From the NCBI RefSeq assembly GCF_031458255.1, contig NZ_JAVDYC010000001.1, forward strand, positions 5,775,001 to 5,839,000: DNA of 64,000 nt. The letters are read 5' to 3'. Shown here in pieces: positions 37,366 to 46,119 of this stretch. The position numbers and the translations under genes were made by a program. Source of the DNA: Catenuloplanes niger. Lineage in GTDB: Bacteria > Actinomycetota > Actinomycetes > Mycobacteriales > Micromonosporaceae. Within the stretch, counting starts at the first letter, position 1. Each line of letters starts with the position of its first letter. The notes beneath the pieces are model-generated. The model was not told where the DNA came from. It did not search any database and saw nothing but the letters and a program-made list of their open reading frames with translations.

Positions 37366-37956
37366 TCACTCGGATTCGGCGAGGATCGCGTACAGCTTGC
37401 GCTTGGTCTCGTTGAGGATCTCCAGCGCGGCCTGCCGCTGCTCCGGCGTGCCGCTGACGCCGACCTCCTTGAGCGCGCTCATGATCCCGAACGCGGCCTG
37501 CCGGAAGTCCTGCGCCTGTGACACGTGCTCGTCACCGAACTCCGCCCACGGCGGTGTCTCCGCCGCGCTCACCGCCGCCTCCCGGCCGGTCTCGGTCAGC
37601 GTGAACCGCTTCCGCCCACCGTCGGTCTCCGCGACGATCAGGCCCTCGTCCTCCAGCAGCTGCAGCGTCGGATAGACCGACCCCGGACTCGGCCGCCAGA
37701 TGCCACCGGTCCGCTGCTCCAGCTCCTGAATGATCTCGTAACCGTGCATCGGCCGCTCGACCAGCAGCGCCAGCACCGCCGCGCGCACGTTCCGCCCGCG
37801 CCCGCCGCGCCCACGCCCACGATGCCCGCCGGGCCCGTGGTGCGGCCCGCCGTGCCCCCACGGCCCGAAGCCTGGCCCACCGGGCCCGAACGGCGGGAAC
37901 CCGAACCCGCGCCGACGCCCCTCGTCCTCGAAGAATTCCCTGGCAAAGCCCTTCAT
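37366..37956 (-). CDS. PadR family regulator with Gly/His-rich N terminus
   Basis: A 196-residue winged-helix regulator. Residues 1-55 are an unusual Gly/Pro/His/Arg-rich stretch (GPWGHGGPHHGPGGHRGRGR). The PadR domain follows with VRAAVLALLVERPMHGYEII and PSPGSVYPTLQLLEDEGL. A C-terminal helical dimerisation part ends at AILAESE. The His-rich segment could bind metal or nucleic acid; this is inference. A dyad operator lies 46 bases upstream, so autoregulation is likely. No other obvious target is adjacent. Confidence 0.9.
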   Translation of the reverse strand: MKGFAREFFEDEGRRRGFGFPPFGPGGPGFGPWGHGGPHHGPGGHRGRGRGGRGRNVRAAVLALLVERPMHGYEIIQELEQRTGGIWRPSPGSVYPTLQLLEDEGLIVAETDGGRKRFTLTETGREAAVSAAETPPWAEFGDEHVSQAQDFRQAAFGIMSALKEVGVSGTPEQRQAALEILNETKRKLYAILAESE

Positions 37957-38001
37957 GGCTGCTCTCCGTCCCGCCGATCACACTGTCGGCGTGTTGTCGT
38001 T

Positions 38002-38031
38002 GATAGTTCGACGATATATCGGAAGACTATC
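38002..38031. promoter_or_regulatory. Likely PadR operator
   Basis: A 30-base dyad: outer arms GATAGT (38002-38007) and ACTATC (38026-38031), and an inner perfect palindrome CGATATATCG (38012-38021), all centred at 38016.5. The ATAT-centred palindrome is typical of PadR sites. It lies in the PadR promoter region. Confidence 0.75.
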
Positions 38032-38074
38032 GGCGCCAACCCCGAAATGAACCCTGAAGATCAACTTCTCGTTC

Positions 38075-38122
38075 TTCCCGCTCCCGGCGGCGCGGGTTCC
38101 GCATGCTCCCGCGGGCCAACCG
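38075..38122 (+). repeat. Dispersed intergenic element, copy B
   Basis: Shares with copies A and C the blocks TTCCCGCTCCCGGCG and GCATGCTCCCGCGGGCC, 29 bases apart start to start. It lies between the PadR promoter and the 17-bp array. Confidence 0.75.
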
Positions 38123-38289
38123 CGCCGGCGGGCTCAACTCCGCCAGGGCTCCGTTCGCCCACCGCGACGGAGCCGGTCCCGGCGCCGAGCCCACCGCTGC
38201 CTCGACCACACCGGCCCCGCGCCCGGCGGGAGCCGGGCGAAGGCTCCCGCCCGGCGACGGAGGCGGCGAACCGGTGCCGGCCCGACGCC

Positions 38290-38697
38290 GCGAACCGGCC
38301 GGCGGCGTGAACTGGCTGGCGGCGTGAACCGGACGGCGGTGTGAACCGGCCGATGCCGTGAACCGGCTGGCGGTGTGAACCGGCTGGTGCCGTGAACCGG
38401 CCGATGCCGTAAACCGGCTGGCGGCGTGAACTGGCTGGCGGCGTGAACCGGGCGGCGGTGTGAACCGGCTGGTGCCGTGAACCGGCTGGTGCCGTGAACC
38501 GGCTGGTGCCGTGAACCGGCTGGTGCCGTGAACCGGCTGGTGCCGTGAACCGGCTGGTGCCGTGAACCGGCTGGTGCCGTGAACCGGCTGGTGCCGTGAA
38601 CCGGCTGGTGCCGTAAACCGGCTGGCGGCGTGAACCGGCCGATGCCGCGAACCGGCTGGCGGCGTGAACCGGCCGACGCCGCGAACCGGTCGGTGGC
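38290..38697. repeat. 17-bp tandem repeat array, 24 copies
   Basis: Exactly 24 head-to-tail units (408 bases) of consensus GTGAACCGGCTGGTGCC. Nine successive units at 38460-38612 are identical; the flanking ones carry a few alternatives (GGTGCC, GGCGGC, CGATGCC). The period is not a multiple of three, so it is not a coding repeat, although minus-strand frames stay open by chance. Function unknown; it resembles iteron or minisatellite DNA. Confidence 0.97.
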
Positions 38698-39035
38698 GAG
38701 GAGCCGTTGTGCGGTTGCCGCTCTCGGCTGATCATGCCGCGGGCGAGCCGAGGTTCCCCTCGCACCGAACCGCCCGGTGCGAAGGGAACGGCGCCGCCGG
38801 CGGGCTCTACACGATCTTCGCGGAGCGGGGCGACGTTCTCGACGGCCGGCCGTTCCACGGCGGCGACGACGCCGTGGAGATCGCCGCCCGCGAGATGCGC
38901 GGGACCGCGTCCGAGTGGCCGGAGACGCACCCTGCCCGAGCTGCCGCGGTGTCCTTCGTGGCACGCCGGCGGGCCCGCTCGGCGGTGCCCGCGCGGCGTG
39001 ACGTGCCGGCTCGGCGCCGGCACGTCACGTCCGCC
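38698..39035. other. Gene-free interval beside the 17-bp array
   Basis: About 340 bases between the array and the 3' end of the GH53 gene. A plus-strand frame across it has mixed codon use and no family match or ribosome-binding site. Nothing is called. Confidence 0.4.
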
Positions 39036-40559
39036 TCAGAAGCGGGTGAAGACCCGCAAGGCGGGCAGCGCCCGGCCGGAGTAGTCGAAGAGTGCCTGGT
39101 TCTCCCACCCGTCCCCGGAGGTGGGGTCCGCCGGGTCCCAGCCGGCGCCGGGCACGGCCGTCCAGGTCGGCTCCCAGTAGACGACGCCGAGCGCGTCCGG
39201 CACGCCCGCGACCACGGTCAGGATGTCGCGCAGCGCGTCCGCCTGTCCGCGCGGCGTCGCGGGGTAGCCGCCGGCCGCGGCCAGCGAGGCGTTGAAGATG
39301 TTCGTCTCGTGGTCGCCCTCCTCGAGCGTGAATCCGTAGGCGGTCTCCGCGACCATGACCGGCTTGCCGTACCGCGTCGAGAGGTCCATCAGGTTCGCCT
39401 GCAGTTCGCCGAGCGTGCCGTGCCAGTAGACGTAGTGCGAGACCGCGATGACGTCGAACGGGACGCCGCGGGAGACGGCCTGGTCGAACCACCAGCGGTG
39501 CGCGCCGTTGTCGCCGCCCTCGGCGAGGTGCAGCACGACCCGGGTGGACGGTGACGCGGCCTTGACCGCGTTGCTGCCGGCGGTGAGCAGCGCGGCGAGT
39601 CCGTCCCAGTTGTCCCAGCGCCCGTCCGGCCACAGCATGCCGCCGTTGATCTCGTTGCCGACCTGGGCCATCGCGGCCGGTGTGCCCTGTGCCCGCAGCG
39701 CGGCGAGCACGTCGAAGGTGTGCGCGTAGAGCGCGTCGACGAGCGCGGGGAACGGCAGGGACGCCCAGGCCGCGGGCTTGTTCTGCTTGCCGGGGTCGGC
39801 CCACGCGTCCGAGTAGTGGAAGTCGATCAGCAGTTGCTGGCCGGCCGCGTGTGCCCGCCGCGCCTTCACCAGCGTGTCCGCGAGGTCGTTGTAGCCGTCG
39901 ACCGGGTCGACCCAGACCTTGAGCCGGATGTAGTTGACGTCGTTCGCGGCGAGCAGCCGGAACGGGTCCCGGCGCGGGCCGGAGAAGTCCCGGTAGACGG
40001 CGCCGTGGTCCTCGTTCTTGGTGATGTGCGAGACGTCGGCGCCGCGCACCGCCGGGCCGGGGGCCGAGCCGGGCCCGAACGAGACGGCGTCGAAGTGGGT
40101 CCACTGCCCGGCCGCGGCGGTGGAGTGCAGCACGATCGTGCAGCGCCCGCCGGTGACGGTCACGGTGACGGCCAGCCGCACCCACAGGTCGCCGGTGCGC
40201 GGGATCGCGGCCCGTCGTTCGCCGGAGCCGCAGTGCCGCAGCGACACGTACGCGTCCGGCTGGTTGCCGTCGGACCGGACCCGCAGGCTGAGCGTGTGCG
40301 GGCCGCGCGCGAGCCCGGTGACGGATTGGGTGGTCTCCACCCGGTGGGCGGTCGACGCGTGATGCATGAGCCGGGTGTCGCCGTCGAAGCCGCCGGCCTC
40401 GGTGAACGACGCGTCCCGGTGGCCGCTCTCCGACCAGCCGGACAGGCCGGTCTCGAAGCCGCCGTTGGTGACGCCGGCCGGGGAGGCGAGCGCGGGCGTG
40501 GCGGCGCCGAGGATCAGGCCGAGCGAGAGGATCGAGACGAGGACAGGTCTGCGAAGCAT
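39036..40559 (-). CDS. ganB: Secreted endo-beta-1,4-galactanase, GH53, with N-terminal CBM-like module
   Basis: Cuts beta-1,4-galactan side chains of plant pectin. The 507-residue protein has a signal peptide ending near residue 26 (TPALASPAG). A beta-sandwich module at about 28-165 resembles carbohydrate-binding domains (NGGFETGLSGW start). The GH53 barrel covers about 170-507 with acid/base Glu303 (QVGNEINGG) and nucleophile Glu405 (VMVAETAYG). A LacI-type operator starts 19 bases upstream of the ATG. It shares strand and control with the GH42 gene. Confidence 0.93.
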   Translation of the reverse strand: MLRRPVLVSILSLGLILGAATPALASPAGVTNGGFETGLSGWSESGHRDASFTEAGGFDGDTRLMHHASTAHRVETTQSVTGLARGPHTLSLRVRSDGNQPDAYVSLRHCGSGERRAAIPRTGDLWVRLAVTVTVTGGRCTIVLHSTAAAGQWTHFDAVSFGPGSAPGPAVRGADVSHITKNEDHGAVYRDFSGPRRDPFRLLAANDVNYIRLKVWVDPVDGYNDLADTLVKARRAHAAGQQLLIDFHYSDAWADPGKQNKPAAWASLPFPALVDALYAHTFDVLAALRAQGTPAAMAQVGNEINGGMLWPDGRWDNWDGLAALLTAGSNAVKAASPSTRVVLHLAEGGDNGAHRWWFDQAVSRGVPFDVIAVSHYVYWHGTLGELQANLMDLSTRYGKPVMVAETAYGFTLEEGDHETNIFNASLAAAGGYPATPRGQADALRDILTVVAGVPDALGVVYWEPTWTAVPGAGWDPADPTSGDGWENQALFDYSGRALPALRVFTRF

Positions 40560-40577
40560 CCGGAGCTCCTAAGAATT

Positions 40578-40593
40578 CTGTGAGCGCTCACAG
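40578..40593. promoter_or_regulatory. LacI-type operator upstream of GH53
   Basis: Perfect 16-bp palindrome CTGTGAGCGCTCACAG, centred 26 bases before the GH53 start codon. It is identical to the operator at 42777-42792. Confidence 0.9.
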
Positions 40594-40633
40594 CGCTGTT
40601 GACAGAGAAGATCTGAAATCTGCCGACGGTACG

Positions 40634-40649
40634 CTGTGAGCGCTCACGG
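40634..40649. promoter_or_regulatory. Second LacI-type operator in the GH53 promoter region
   Basis: CTGTGAGCGCTCACGG, with a perfect 12-bp core GTGAGCGCTCAC at 40636-40647. It lies 56 bases from the first operator, centre to centre, a spacing that could allow looping or cooperative binding. Confidence 0.85.
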
Positions 40650-40670
40650 AACCATTCACGCCGGTCGCTG

Positions 40671-42674
40671 TCAAGCGTGGGTCCGCAGCACCCGGACCGC
40701 ACCGGCCGGCACCACGACGCCGTCCGGGCAGGACTCGCCGGTCAGCAGCTCCGCCCCGGAGCCCGGCACCGTCACGTCCGCGGCGGTGTGGTTGAGCGCG
40801 ATCACGAACTCGCCGCGCCGCACCACCTCGACGCCCATCGGCAGGTCGTCGTGCGCGGGCAGGCCGAGCGAGCCCACGAACGCGTCCAGCGACTCGCCGG
40901 TCAGCCGGGTGGAGACGTAGACCGCCCGCCCGGCGCCGTACGAGTGCGTGGTGACCGCCGGCTCCCCGGCCGCCGGGCCGTCCAGGTAGGACGCGAGCAC
41001 CGTGGCGCCGTCGAGCAGCAGCCGCTCCGCCCACACGTCGCCGGTGGCGCCGGAGTCCAGCGACACGGTCTCGCCCGAGTGCAGCGGCAGGAACTCCTCC
41101 ACCCGCAGGCCGAGCACGTCGCGCAGCGCGCCGGGGTGCGGGCCGGGGTGCACCGCGTCGTTCTCGTCCACGATCCCGGAGAAGTACGACACGACCAGCG
41201 TGCCGCCACCGGCCACGTACGCGCGCAGGTTCTCGGCCGCCGCCGTGGTCAGCAGGTAGCCGGTCGGCAGGAACACCACCGGGTACGCCGCGAGCGGCGC
41301 GTCCGGCCGGGCGAAGTCCACGGTCACGTGCCGCCGCCACAGCGCCTCGTAGAACGCCTCCTGGCGCTCCCGGAACGACAGCTCGGCCGACGGCCGCCAC
41401 TGCAGTTCGAGCGCCCACCAGGACTCCCAGTCCCAGACGATCGCGGCGTCCGCGGTCACCGGCGTGCCGCGCACCGGGTTCAGTGCCGACAGGTGGCCGC
41501 CGAGCGACACCACGTCCCGCCAGATCCGGGTGTCGGTCCCGCCGTGCGGCAGCATCGCGGAGTGGAACTTCTCCGCGCCGGACCGGGAGGCCCGCCACTG
41601 GAAGAACATGATTCCGTCCGCGCCGCGGGCCAGGTGCGCGAGGCTGTTGCGGACCAGCTCGCCCGGCTTCTTGGCGATGTTGCGGGGCTGCCAGTTGACC
41701 GAGCCGGTGGAGTGCTCCATCAGCAGCCACGGCGCGCCGCCGGCGACCGACCGGGTGAGGTCCGCGCACATGGCCAGCTCGATGTGGTTGTCCGGCCGCT
41801 CGGCCTGCAGGTAGTGGTCGTTGGAGACCAGGTCGACCTCGGCCGCCCAGCTCCAGTAGTCGATGTTCTTGCAGTTCGCCAGCATGAAGTTCGTGGTCAC
41901 CGGGACGCCCGGTGACAGCGTGTGCAGGAGGTCCCGCTCGCGCCGGAAGTTCGCCAGGTGCGCGTCCGAGGAGAACCGGAAGTAGTCCAGTTCCTGGGCC
42001 GGGTTGACCGCGGTCGGCGCCTCGACCGGGGGCTCGATCTCGTCCCAGTCGGCGTAGCGCTGGCTCCAGAACGTCGTACCCCAGGCGGCGTTCAGTGCCT
42101 CCAGCGTGCCGTACCTCGCGGTGAGCCAGGCCCGGAACGCGACGCCGGAACCGGGGCAGTAGCAGATGCCGTTCGCGCCGCCGTACTCGTTGTGCGCGTG
42201 CCACAGCACCACGGCCGGGTGTGAGCCGTAGCGGCGGCCCAGCTCCGTGGTGATCGCCGCGGCCGCGGCCGCGTAGGCGGGTGAGCTGGGGCAGAACGTC
42301 TGCCGCGCGCTGCCGCCCAGTGCCTGGCCGGTGCGGGTGACCGGTCGGGCGGACGGATGCGCGCGGAGGAACCACGGTGGCGGCGCCGCGGTCGGCGTGG
42401 CCAGGTCCACCGCGATCCCGTTGGCGTGCAGCAGGTCCAGCAGCCGGTCCAGCCAGTCGAAGGTGTGGACGCCCGGCCTCGGCTCGAGCATCGCCCAGCT
42501 GAAGATGCCGACGCTGACCAGGTTGACGCCGGCCTCGCGCATCAGCGCCACGTCCTCGGCCCACACCTCCTCGGGCCACTGCTCCGGGTTGTAGTCCCCG
42601 CCGTAGGCGATCCGGTCCAACCCGGGGATGAGCGGCGCGACCCGCGGTACCGCCAACTGAGACACCTGGACCAT
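40671..42674 (-). CDS. ganA: Beta-galactosidase, GH42
   Basis: Releases galactose from galacto-oligosaccharides inside the cell. The 667-residue protein has no signal peptide. The TIM-barrel part (about 15-400) has acid/base Glu163 (HAHNEYGG) and nucleophile Glu320 (LLMEHSTGSVNWQ). A trimerisation domain (400-600) with DGGTLVVSYFSG-like elements and a small beta domain follow. Cys at CFCP-type positions (FCPS, CYCPGS) may bind zinc, as in some GH42. ATG 42674 is the start. The stop lies 111 bases before GH53, and two operators lie between them. Confidence 0.95.
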   Translation of the reverse strand: MVQVSQLAVPRVAPLIPGLDRIAYGGDYNPEQWPEEVWAEDVALMREAGVNLVSVGIFSWAMLEPRPGVHTFDWLDRLLDLLHANGIAVDLATPTAAPPPWFLRAHPSARPVTRTGQALGGSARQTFCPSSPAYAAAAAAITTELGRRYGSHPAVVLWHAHNEYGGANGICYCPGSGVAFRAWLTARYGTLEALNAAWGTTFWSQRYADWDEIEPPVEAPTAVNPAQELDYFRFSSDAHLANFRRERDLLHTLSPGVPVTTNFMLANCKNIDYWSWAAEVDLVSNDHYLQAERPDNHIELAMCADLTRSVAGGAPWLLMEHSTGSVNWQPRNIAKKPGELVRNSLAHLARGADGIMFFQWRASRSGAEKFHSAMLPHGGTDTRIWRDVVSLGGHLSALNPVRGTPVTADAAIVWDWESWWALELQWRPSAELSFRERQEAFYEALWRRHVTVDFARPDAPLAAYPVVFLPTGYLLTTAAAENLRAYVAGGGTLVVSYFSGIVDENDAVHPGPHPGALRDVLGLRVEEFLPLHSGETVSLDSGATGDVWAERLLLDGATVLASYLDGPAAGEPAVTTHSYGAGRAVYVSTRLTGESLDAFVGSLGLPAHDDLPMGVEVVRRGEFVIALNHTAADVTVPGSGAELLTGESCPDGVVVPAGAVRVLRTHA

Positions 42675-42688
42675 GTGCGGCTCCGAAC

Positions 42689-42702
42689 TGTGAACGCTCC
42701 CA
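42689..42702. promoter_or_regulatory. Degenerate LacI-type operator before GH42
   Basis: TGTGAACGCTCCCA, 15 bases upstream of the GH42 start, matches the CTGTGAGCGCTCACAG site in most positions (TGTGAxCGCTC). Confidence 0.5.
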
Positions 42703-42776
42703 ACGGACTCGACGCATGATTACACAGCTTTGAACTGCAAATACAGGTATTGACAGCTTGCTGGCTGAGCGCCAGG

Positions 42777-42792
42777 CTGTGAGCGCTCACAG
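42777..42792. promoter_or_regulatory. LacI-type operator in the divergent GH42/ABC promoter region
   Basis: Perfect palindrome CTGTGAGCGCTCACAG in the 278-base gap between GH42 (minus) and the binding-protein gene (plus). Its placement can repress both directions. Confidence 0.9.
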
Positions 42793-42952
42793 TTGTTTCC
42801 GCCTAGTCACGTGCCGGTAACCACCGGCACCGCCGCGCCGCCACGCCACGGGCACCCGTGAGGTCGGCCGGCCGACGTGCAGGTATGCCGCCCCGCCCGG
42901 GCGAAACCGCACGCGCTCACGACTCACACGAAACGTCGAAGAGAGGCTCCCG

Positions 42953-44260
42953 ATGAGGCCTTCGATAGGCAAGATCTTCGCCGCCGCCGCGCTCGCCACC
43001 ACGCTGCTGGCGACGGCCGCGTGCACCGGCTCCGGCGACGACGCGGCCGAGGAGCCGACCGGCCCGGTCGAGCTCAGCTTCTGGTCCTGGGCGCCCGGCA
43101 TCGAGAAGACCGTCGACCTGTGGAACCAGCAGAACCCGGACACGACGGTGGTGCTCAGCAAGCAGGCCGGCGGCGGCGACATCGTCACCAAGCTGCTCAC
43201 CGCCGCGAAGGCCGGCAACCCGCCGGACCTGGCGCAGGTGGAGTACCAGTCGCTGCCCACGCTGGTCAGCAACGACGTGCTGGCCGACATCGCGGAGCAG
43301 ACCGCCGACGTCAAGGGCAAGTTCCCGGACGGCGCCTGGCAGCAGGTCACGCTCGGCACCGAGTCGGTCTACGCGATCCCGCAGGACTCCGGGCCGATGA
43401 TGCTCTACTACCGCGCCGACATCTTCGCCGAGCTGGGCATCGCGGTGCCGAAGACGTGGGACGAGTTCGCGGCCGCGGCCCGTACGGTCCGGCAGAAGGA
43501 CGGCAAGAAGTACCTGACCACGTTCTCCGCCGCGGACCCGGGCTGGTTCGCCGGGCTCGCGCAGCAGGCCGGCGCGTCCTGGTGGGGCATCGACGGCGAG
43601 ACGTGGAAGGTCTCGGTCAACGACGCCGCCACCAAGAAGGTCGCCGACTACTGGGGCACCCTGGTCAACGAGGGCGTGATCGCCGGCAACCCGATGTACA
43701 CGCCGGAGTGGAACAAGGCGCTCAACGACGGCACGATCATCGCCTGGCCGAGCGCGGTCTGGGGCCCGGGTGTGCTGGAGGGCAACGCGCCGGACACCAA
43801 GGGCAAGTGGGCGATGGCGCCGCTGCCGCAGTGGACCGCCGGCGAGAACCGGACCGGCAACTGGGGTGGCTCGTCGACCGGCGTGACCGCGGCGTCGAAG
43901 CACAAGGCCGCCGCGATCAGGTTCGCGACCTGGATGAACACCGACCCGGCCGCGACCGACTCGCTGATCACCTCGGGCGCGATCTACCCGGCCGCCACCG
44001 GCGCGCAGTCCAGCCAGCACCTGCAGAAGCCGCCGGCGTTCTTCCCGGAGCAGGCCGACTTCTACCCGACCGCGAAGACGATCGCGGGCGGCGCGGCCGG
44101 CTTCACCTGGGGACCGAACACGAACGTCACGTACGACACGTACAAGGACGCGTTCGCGAAGGCGATCACCGGCAGGACGCCGTTCTCCGGCGCGCTGGAC
44201 CAGATGCAGTCGGCCACGGTCGCCGACATGCAGAAAAACGGCTTCACGGTCGCCGGCTGA
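42953..44260 (+). CDS. ganS: Galacto-oligosaccharide ABC transporter, substrate-binding lipoprotein
   Basis: Extracellular solute-binding protein of the maltose/oligosaccharide (family 1) type, 435 residues. A lipoprotein signal ends at Cys24 in LATAAC. The mature part begins with a Gly/Asp spacer and the ELSFWSWAPGIEKTVDLWNQ motif. It heads a plus-strand run with two permeases and the LacI gene. Substrate assignment to galactan fragments comes from adjacency to GH53/GH42 and shared operators, as in Bacillus gan loci. Confidence 0.9.
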   Translation: MRPSIGKIFAAAALATTLLATAACTGSGDDAAEEPTGPVELSFWSWAPGIEKTVDLWNQQNPDTTVVLSKQAGGGDIVTKLLTAAKAGNPPDLAQVEYQSLPTLVSNDVLADIAEQTADVKGKFPDGAWQQVTLGTESVYAIPQDSGPMMLYYRADIFAELGIAVPKTWDEFAAAARTVRQKDGKKYLTTFSAADPGWFAGLAQQAGASWWGIDGETWKVSVNDAATKKVADYWGTLVNEGVIAGNPMYTPEWNKALNDGTIIAWPSAVWGPGVLEGNAPDTKGKWAMAPLPQWTAGENRTGNWGGSSTGVTAASKHKAAAIRFATWMNTDPAATDSLITSGAIYPAATGAQSSQHLQKPPAFFPEQADFYPTAKTIAGGAAGFTWGPNTNVTYDTYKDAFAKAITGRTPFSGALDQMQSATVADMQKNGFTVAG

Positions 44261-44261
44261 G

Positions 44262-45200
44262 ATGAACACCCCGGCCACCGAGGGCCGGACGCGGAAGGGT
44301 ACGGCGCCCCGCGGGGTGCCGTACCTCTTCCTCGCCCCGGCGATCATCCTGTTCACGCTCTTCCTGCTGCTGCCGATCGGCTACGCGATCTACCTGAGCT
44401 TCCGCCGGATCAAGGTCAGCGGGCTCGGCCTCGGCAAGAACGCCCGCACCGAGATCTGGGCGGGCCTCGACAACTACCGGAACGCGCTGGGCGACCCGGA
44501 GCTGCTCGGCAGCGCCGGCCGGGTGCTGCTCTACGGCCTGGTCCTGATCCCGCTCATGCTCGGGCTGGCGCTGCTCTTCGCGCTCCTGCTCGACGCGCCG
44601 CGGGTGCGGTTCGGCCGGTTCGCGAAGCTGGCGATCTTCCTGCCGTACGCGGTGCCCGGCGTGATCGCGAGCATGCTCTGGGGCTTCCTCTACCTGCCCG
44701 CGGTCAGCCCGTTCAACGACCTGTTCGGCGCGGCCGGCCTGCCCGAGCCGGACCCGCTGAACGGCGGATCGGTCTTCTTCGCGATCGTCAACATCGCGGT
44801 CTGGGGCGGCGTCGGCTTCAACATGATCGTGCTGTTCACGTCGCTGCGCGCGGTGCCCGGCGAGATCTACGAGTCGGCGCAGCTGGACGGCGCGTCGGAC
44901 CTGCAGATCGCGCTGCGCATCAAGATCCCGCTGCTGCTGCCCTCGCTGATCATGACGACGGTGTTCTCGCTGATCGCCACGCTGCAGGTCTTCACGGAGC
45001 CGCTGACGATCCGCTCGCTGACCAACTCGATCTCGTCCACCTGGACCCCGCTGATGAAGGTCTACCGGGACGCGTTCTCGCAGAACGACATCTACTCCGC
45101 CGCGGCCAGCTCGGTCGTCATCGCGCTGGTGACGCTCGTGCTCTCGTTCGGATTCCTGCGCCTGGTGTCCCGTCAGGCCTTCGGAGGGGAGAACCGGTGA
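44262..45200 (+). CDS. ganP: Sugar ABC transporter permease, MalF-like
   Basis: A 312-residue inner-membrane permease with six helices. The EAA loop is visible as ESAQLDGASDLQIALRIKIP near residues 205-224, which docks the ATPase. ATG 44262 lies 1 base after the binding-protein stop. The last 4 bases overlap the next permease gene. Confidence 0.93.
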   Translation: MNTPATEGRTRKGTAPRGVPYLFLAPAIILFTLFLLLPIGYAIYLSFRRIKVSGLGLGKNARTEIWAGLDNYRNALGDPELLGSAGRVLLYGLVLIPLMLGLALLFALLLDAPRVRFGRFAKLAIFLPYAVPGVIASMLWGFLYLPAVSPFNDLFGAAGLPEPDPLNGGSVFFAIVNIAVWGGVGFNMIVLFTSLRAVPGEIYESAQLDGASDLQIALRIKIPLLLPSLIMTTVFSLIATLQVFTEPLTIRSLTNSISSTWTPLMKVYRDAFSQNDIYSAAASSVVIALVTLVLSFGFLRLVSRQAFGGENR

Positions 45201-46093
45201 CCGCCGTCGCTGTGTCGCACGATCAAGATCAAGGTCCGGCGCCGGCGGTACGGCCGGGAGCGCGCCACCGCCCGTCCTGGCTCGGCTCCGCGATCCTGCT
45301 GGTCGGCGCCGTCTACTGCCTGCTGCCCATCGCCTGGGTGGTGGCCGCGTCGACGAAGAACGGGTCCGACCTGTTCACGTCGTTCACGTTCGCGCCCGGC
45401 ACCGGGTTCTTCGAGAACCTCGGCGAGCTGTCGGCCAACGGCGACGGCATCTACTGGCGGTGGCTGGTCAACACCGCGATCTACGCGGGCGTGGGCGGCG
45501 CGCTGTCCGCGCTGGTCTCCGGCATCTCCGGCTACACGCTGGCGAAGTACCGGTTCGCCGGGCGCAGCGCGATCTTCAACGTGCTGCTGGCCGGCGTGCT
45601 GGTGCCCGGCATCACGCTGGCGGTCCCGCAGTACCTGCTGCTGGCCGAGGTCGGGCTGACCGACACGTACTGGGCCGTGCTGCTGCCGCAGATCATCAGC
45701 CCGTACGGCATCTACCTGGCCCGGATCTACGCGGCCGCGGCCGTGCCGGACACCGTGGTCGAGGCCGCGCGCACGGACGGCGCCGGCGAGTTCCGGATCT
45801 TCGCCCGGGTCGCGTTGCCGATGATGGTCCCCGGGCTGGTGACCGTGTTCCTGTTCCAGTTCGTGGCGATCTGGAACAACTTCCTGCTGCCGTTCATCAT
45901 GCTCTCCAGCGACGACAAGTTCCCGGTCACCGTCGGCCTGTTCACGCTGCTCAACCAGGGTTCCACCGTGCCCGCGCTGTACAGCCTCGTGATCCTCGGA
46001 TCACTGTTGTCGATCATTCCGCTGATCGTGCTGTTCCTGACGCTGCAGCGCTACTGGCGGACCGACCTGATCTCGGGAGCGGTGAAAGGTTGA
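45197..46093 (+). CDS. ganQ: Sugar ABC transporter permease, MalG-like
   Basis: The second permease, 298 residues, with six helices. Its EAA loop EAARTDGAGEFRIFARVALP faces the shared ATPase. GTG 45197 overlaps the previous permease by 4 bases. No ATPase gene is present in the locus; in actinomycetes a common MsiK-type ATPase usually serves such systems, which I infer here. Confidence 0.93.
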   Translation: MTAVAVSHDQDQGPAPAVRPGARHRPSWLGSAILLVGAVYCLLPIAWVVAASTKNGSDLFTSFTFAPGTGFFENLGELSANGDGIYWRWLVNTAIYAGVGGALSALVSGISGYTLAKYRFAGRSAIFNVLLAGVLVPGITLAVPQYLLLAEVGLTDTYWAVLLPQIISPYGIYLARIYAAAAVPDTVVEAARTDGAGEFRIFARVALPMMVPGLVTVFLFQFVAIWNNFLLPFIMLSSDDKFPVTVGLFTLLNQGSTVPALYSLVILGSLLSIIPLIVLFLTLQRYWRTDLISGAVKG

Positions 46094-46119
46094 TACGCCC
46101 GTACGGGAGAATGTGACCC

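Noticed and set aside
38290-38697. CRISPR array
   Set aside because: Units are 17 bp and contiguous without unique spacers, and no cas genes are present.
38707-39084. Plus-strand frame beside the 17-bp array reading LYTIFAERGDVLDG
   Set aside because: No start signal or family; it overlaps the GH53 3' end and has mixed codon use.
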